From: an uncultured Actinomycetes bacterium
GTDB lineage: Bacteria > Actinomycetota > Acidimicrobiia > Acidimicrobiales > RAAP-2
Direction: 5' to 3'
Assembly (NCBI GenBank): GCA_903826715.1
Contig: CAIKFN010000031.1
Location: 1 to 23,198 of the forward strand
DNA: 23,198 nucleotides
Part shown: piece by piece, positions 23,077 to 23,198 of the stretch
How the letters are laid out: every line of letters starts with the position of its first letter
How positions within the stretch are numbered: position 1 is the first letter of the stretch
Translations under genes and position numbers: made by a program
Notes under the pieces: model-generated
Seen by the model: only the letters and a program-made list of their open reading frames with translations
What the model was told of the DNA's origin: nothing
Databases searched by the model: none

Positions 23077-23198
23077 TTGGCTTACCAGGCTGAATACATC
23101 TGGATTGACGGAACTCAACCAACTAACAAGTTGCGCAGCAAGACAAAAATTGTTGCTGACGGCAAGAAGCCACCAGTATGGGGATTCGACGGTTCATC
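23077..23198 (+). CDS. glnA: Glutamine synthetase, beta-grasp N-terminus (partial)
   Basis: The gene starts at TTG 23077-23079, five bases after GAAGGAG, and runs off the window. The visible residues include AEYIWIDGT, KLRSKTKIV and PPVWGFDGSS. These are the beta-grasp motifs of the shorter, eukaryote-like glutamine synthetase type (GSII/GlnII-like), where the human enzyme has YIWIDGTGEGLR and WNFDGSS. It makes glutamine from glutamate, ammonia and ATP. The divergent neighbour NadE consumes glutamine, but a shared control is only a guess. Confidence 0.8.
   Translation, partial: MAYQAEYIWIDGTQPTNKLRSKTKIVADGKKPPVWGFDGS

Overview
This window is a densely packed stretch of chromosomal housekeeping genes from an actinobacterium with moderate GC (roughly 48 percent by eye). 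The gene order of the first 7 kb (tilS-hpt-folE-folP-folB-folK, then a DUF2520 gene, panC, coaX and a probable lysS start) follows the Mycobacterium order Rv3625c...Rv3598c as I remember it, but without ftsH and panD. The closest match by character is Acidimicrobiia or a related low-GC aquatic lineage. That placement is an inference from gene content and cannot be proved here. No insertion sequences, phage genes or CRISPR arrays are visible.

Region 1 (1-6996, minus strand) is a tightly coupled run of twelve genes. It reads, in transcription order: a small membrane protein, tilS, hpt, folE, folP, a phosphatase-like protein without its catalytic cysteine, folB, folK, DUF2520, panC, coaX and the start of a further gene. 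Most junctions are 1-10 base overlaps. Region 2 (6997-7089) is a divergent control region with a 13-bp perfect inverted repeat surrounding a 12-bp perfect palindrome. Region 3 (7090-10783, plus strand) is zur, pgeF, murL and murD2. MurD2 and MurL together make UDP-MurNAc-L-Ala-D-Glu without a separate glutamate racemase. Region 4 (10790-15347, minus strand) is topA-tmk-holB followed by tRNA-Thr(CGU).

Region 5 (15512-19284) is a potassium module: a KimA-like APC permease carrying an extra C-terminal OB-fold domain, divergent from two overlapping TrkA/RCK genes. Region 6 (19337-23198) holds a membrane-tailed HAD phosphatase, a sigma-70 factor convergent with it, glutamine-dependent NAD synthetase, and the first codons of a beta-grasp glutamine synthetase. 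No gap between genes exceeds about 155 bases.

The observations most worth a second look are: the Zur-type operator that appears to head the tRNA-lysidine/purine/folate/pantothenate operon; the C-to-S pseudophosphatase embedded between folP and folB; the MurL-MurD2 pair; and the permease-OB fusion, which joins two proteins that are separate genes near trkA in Mycobacterium.
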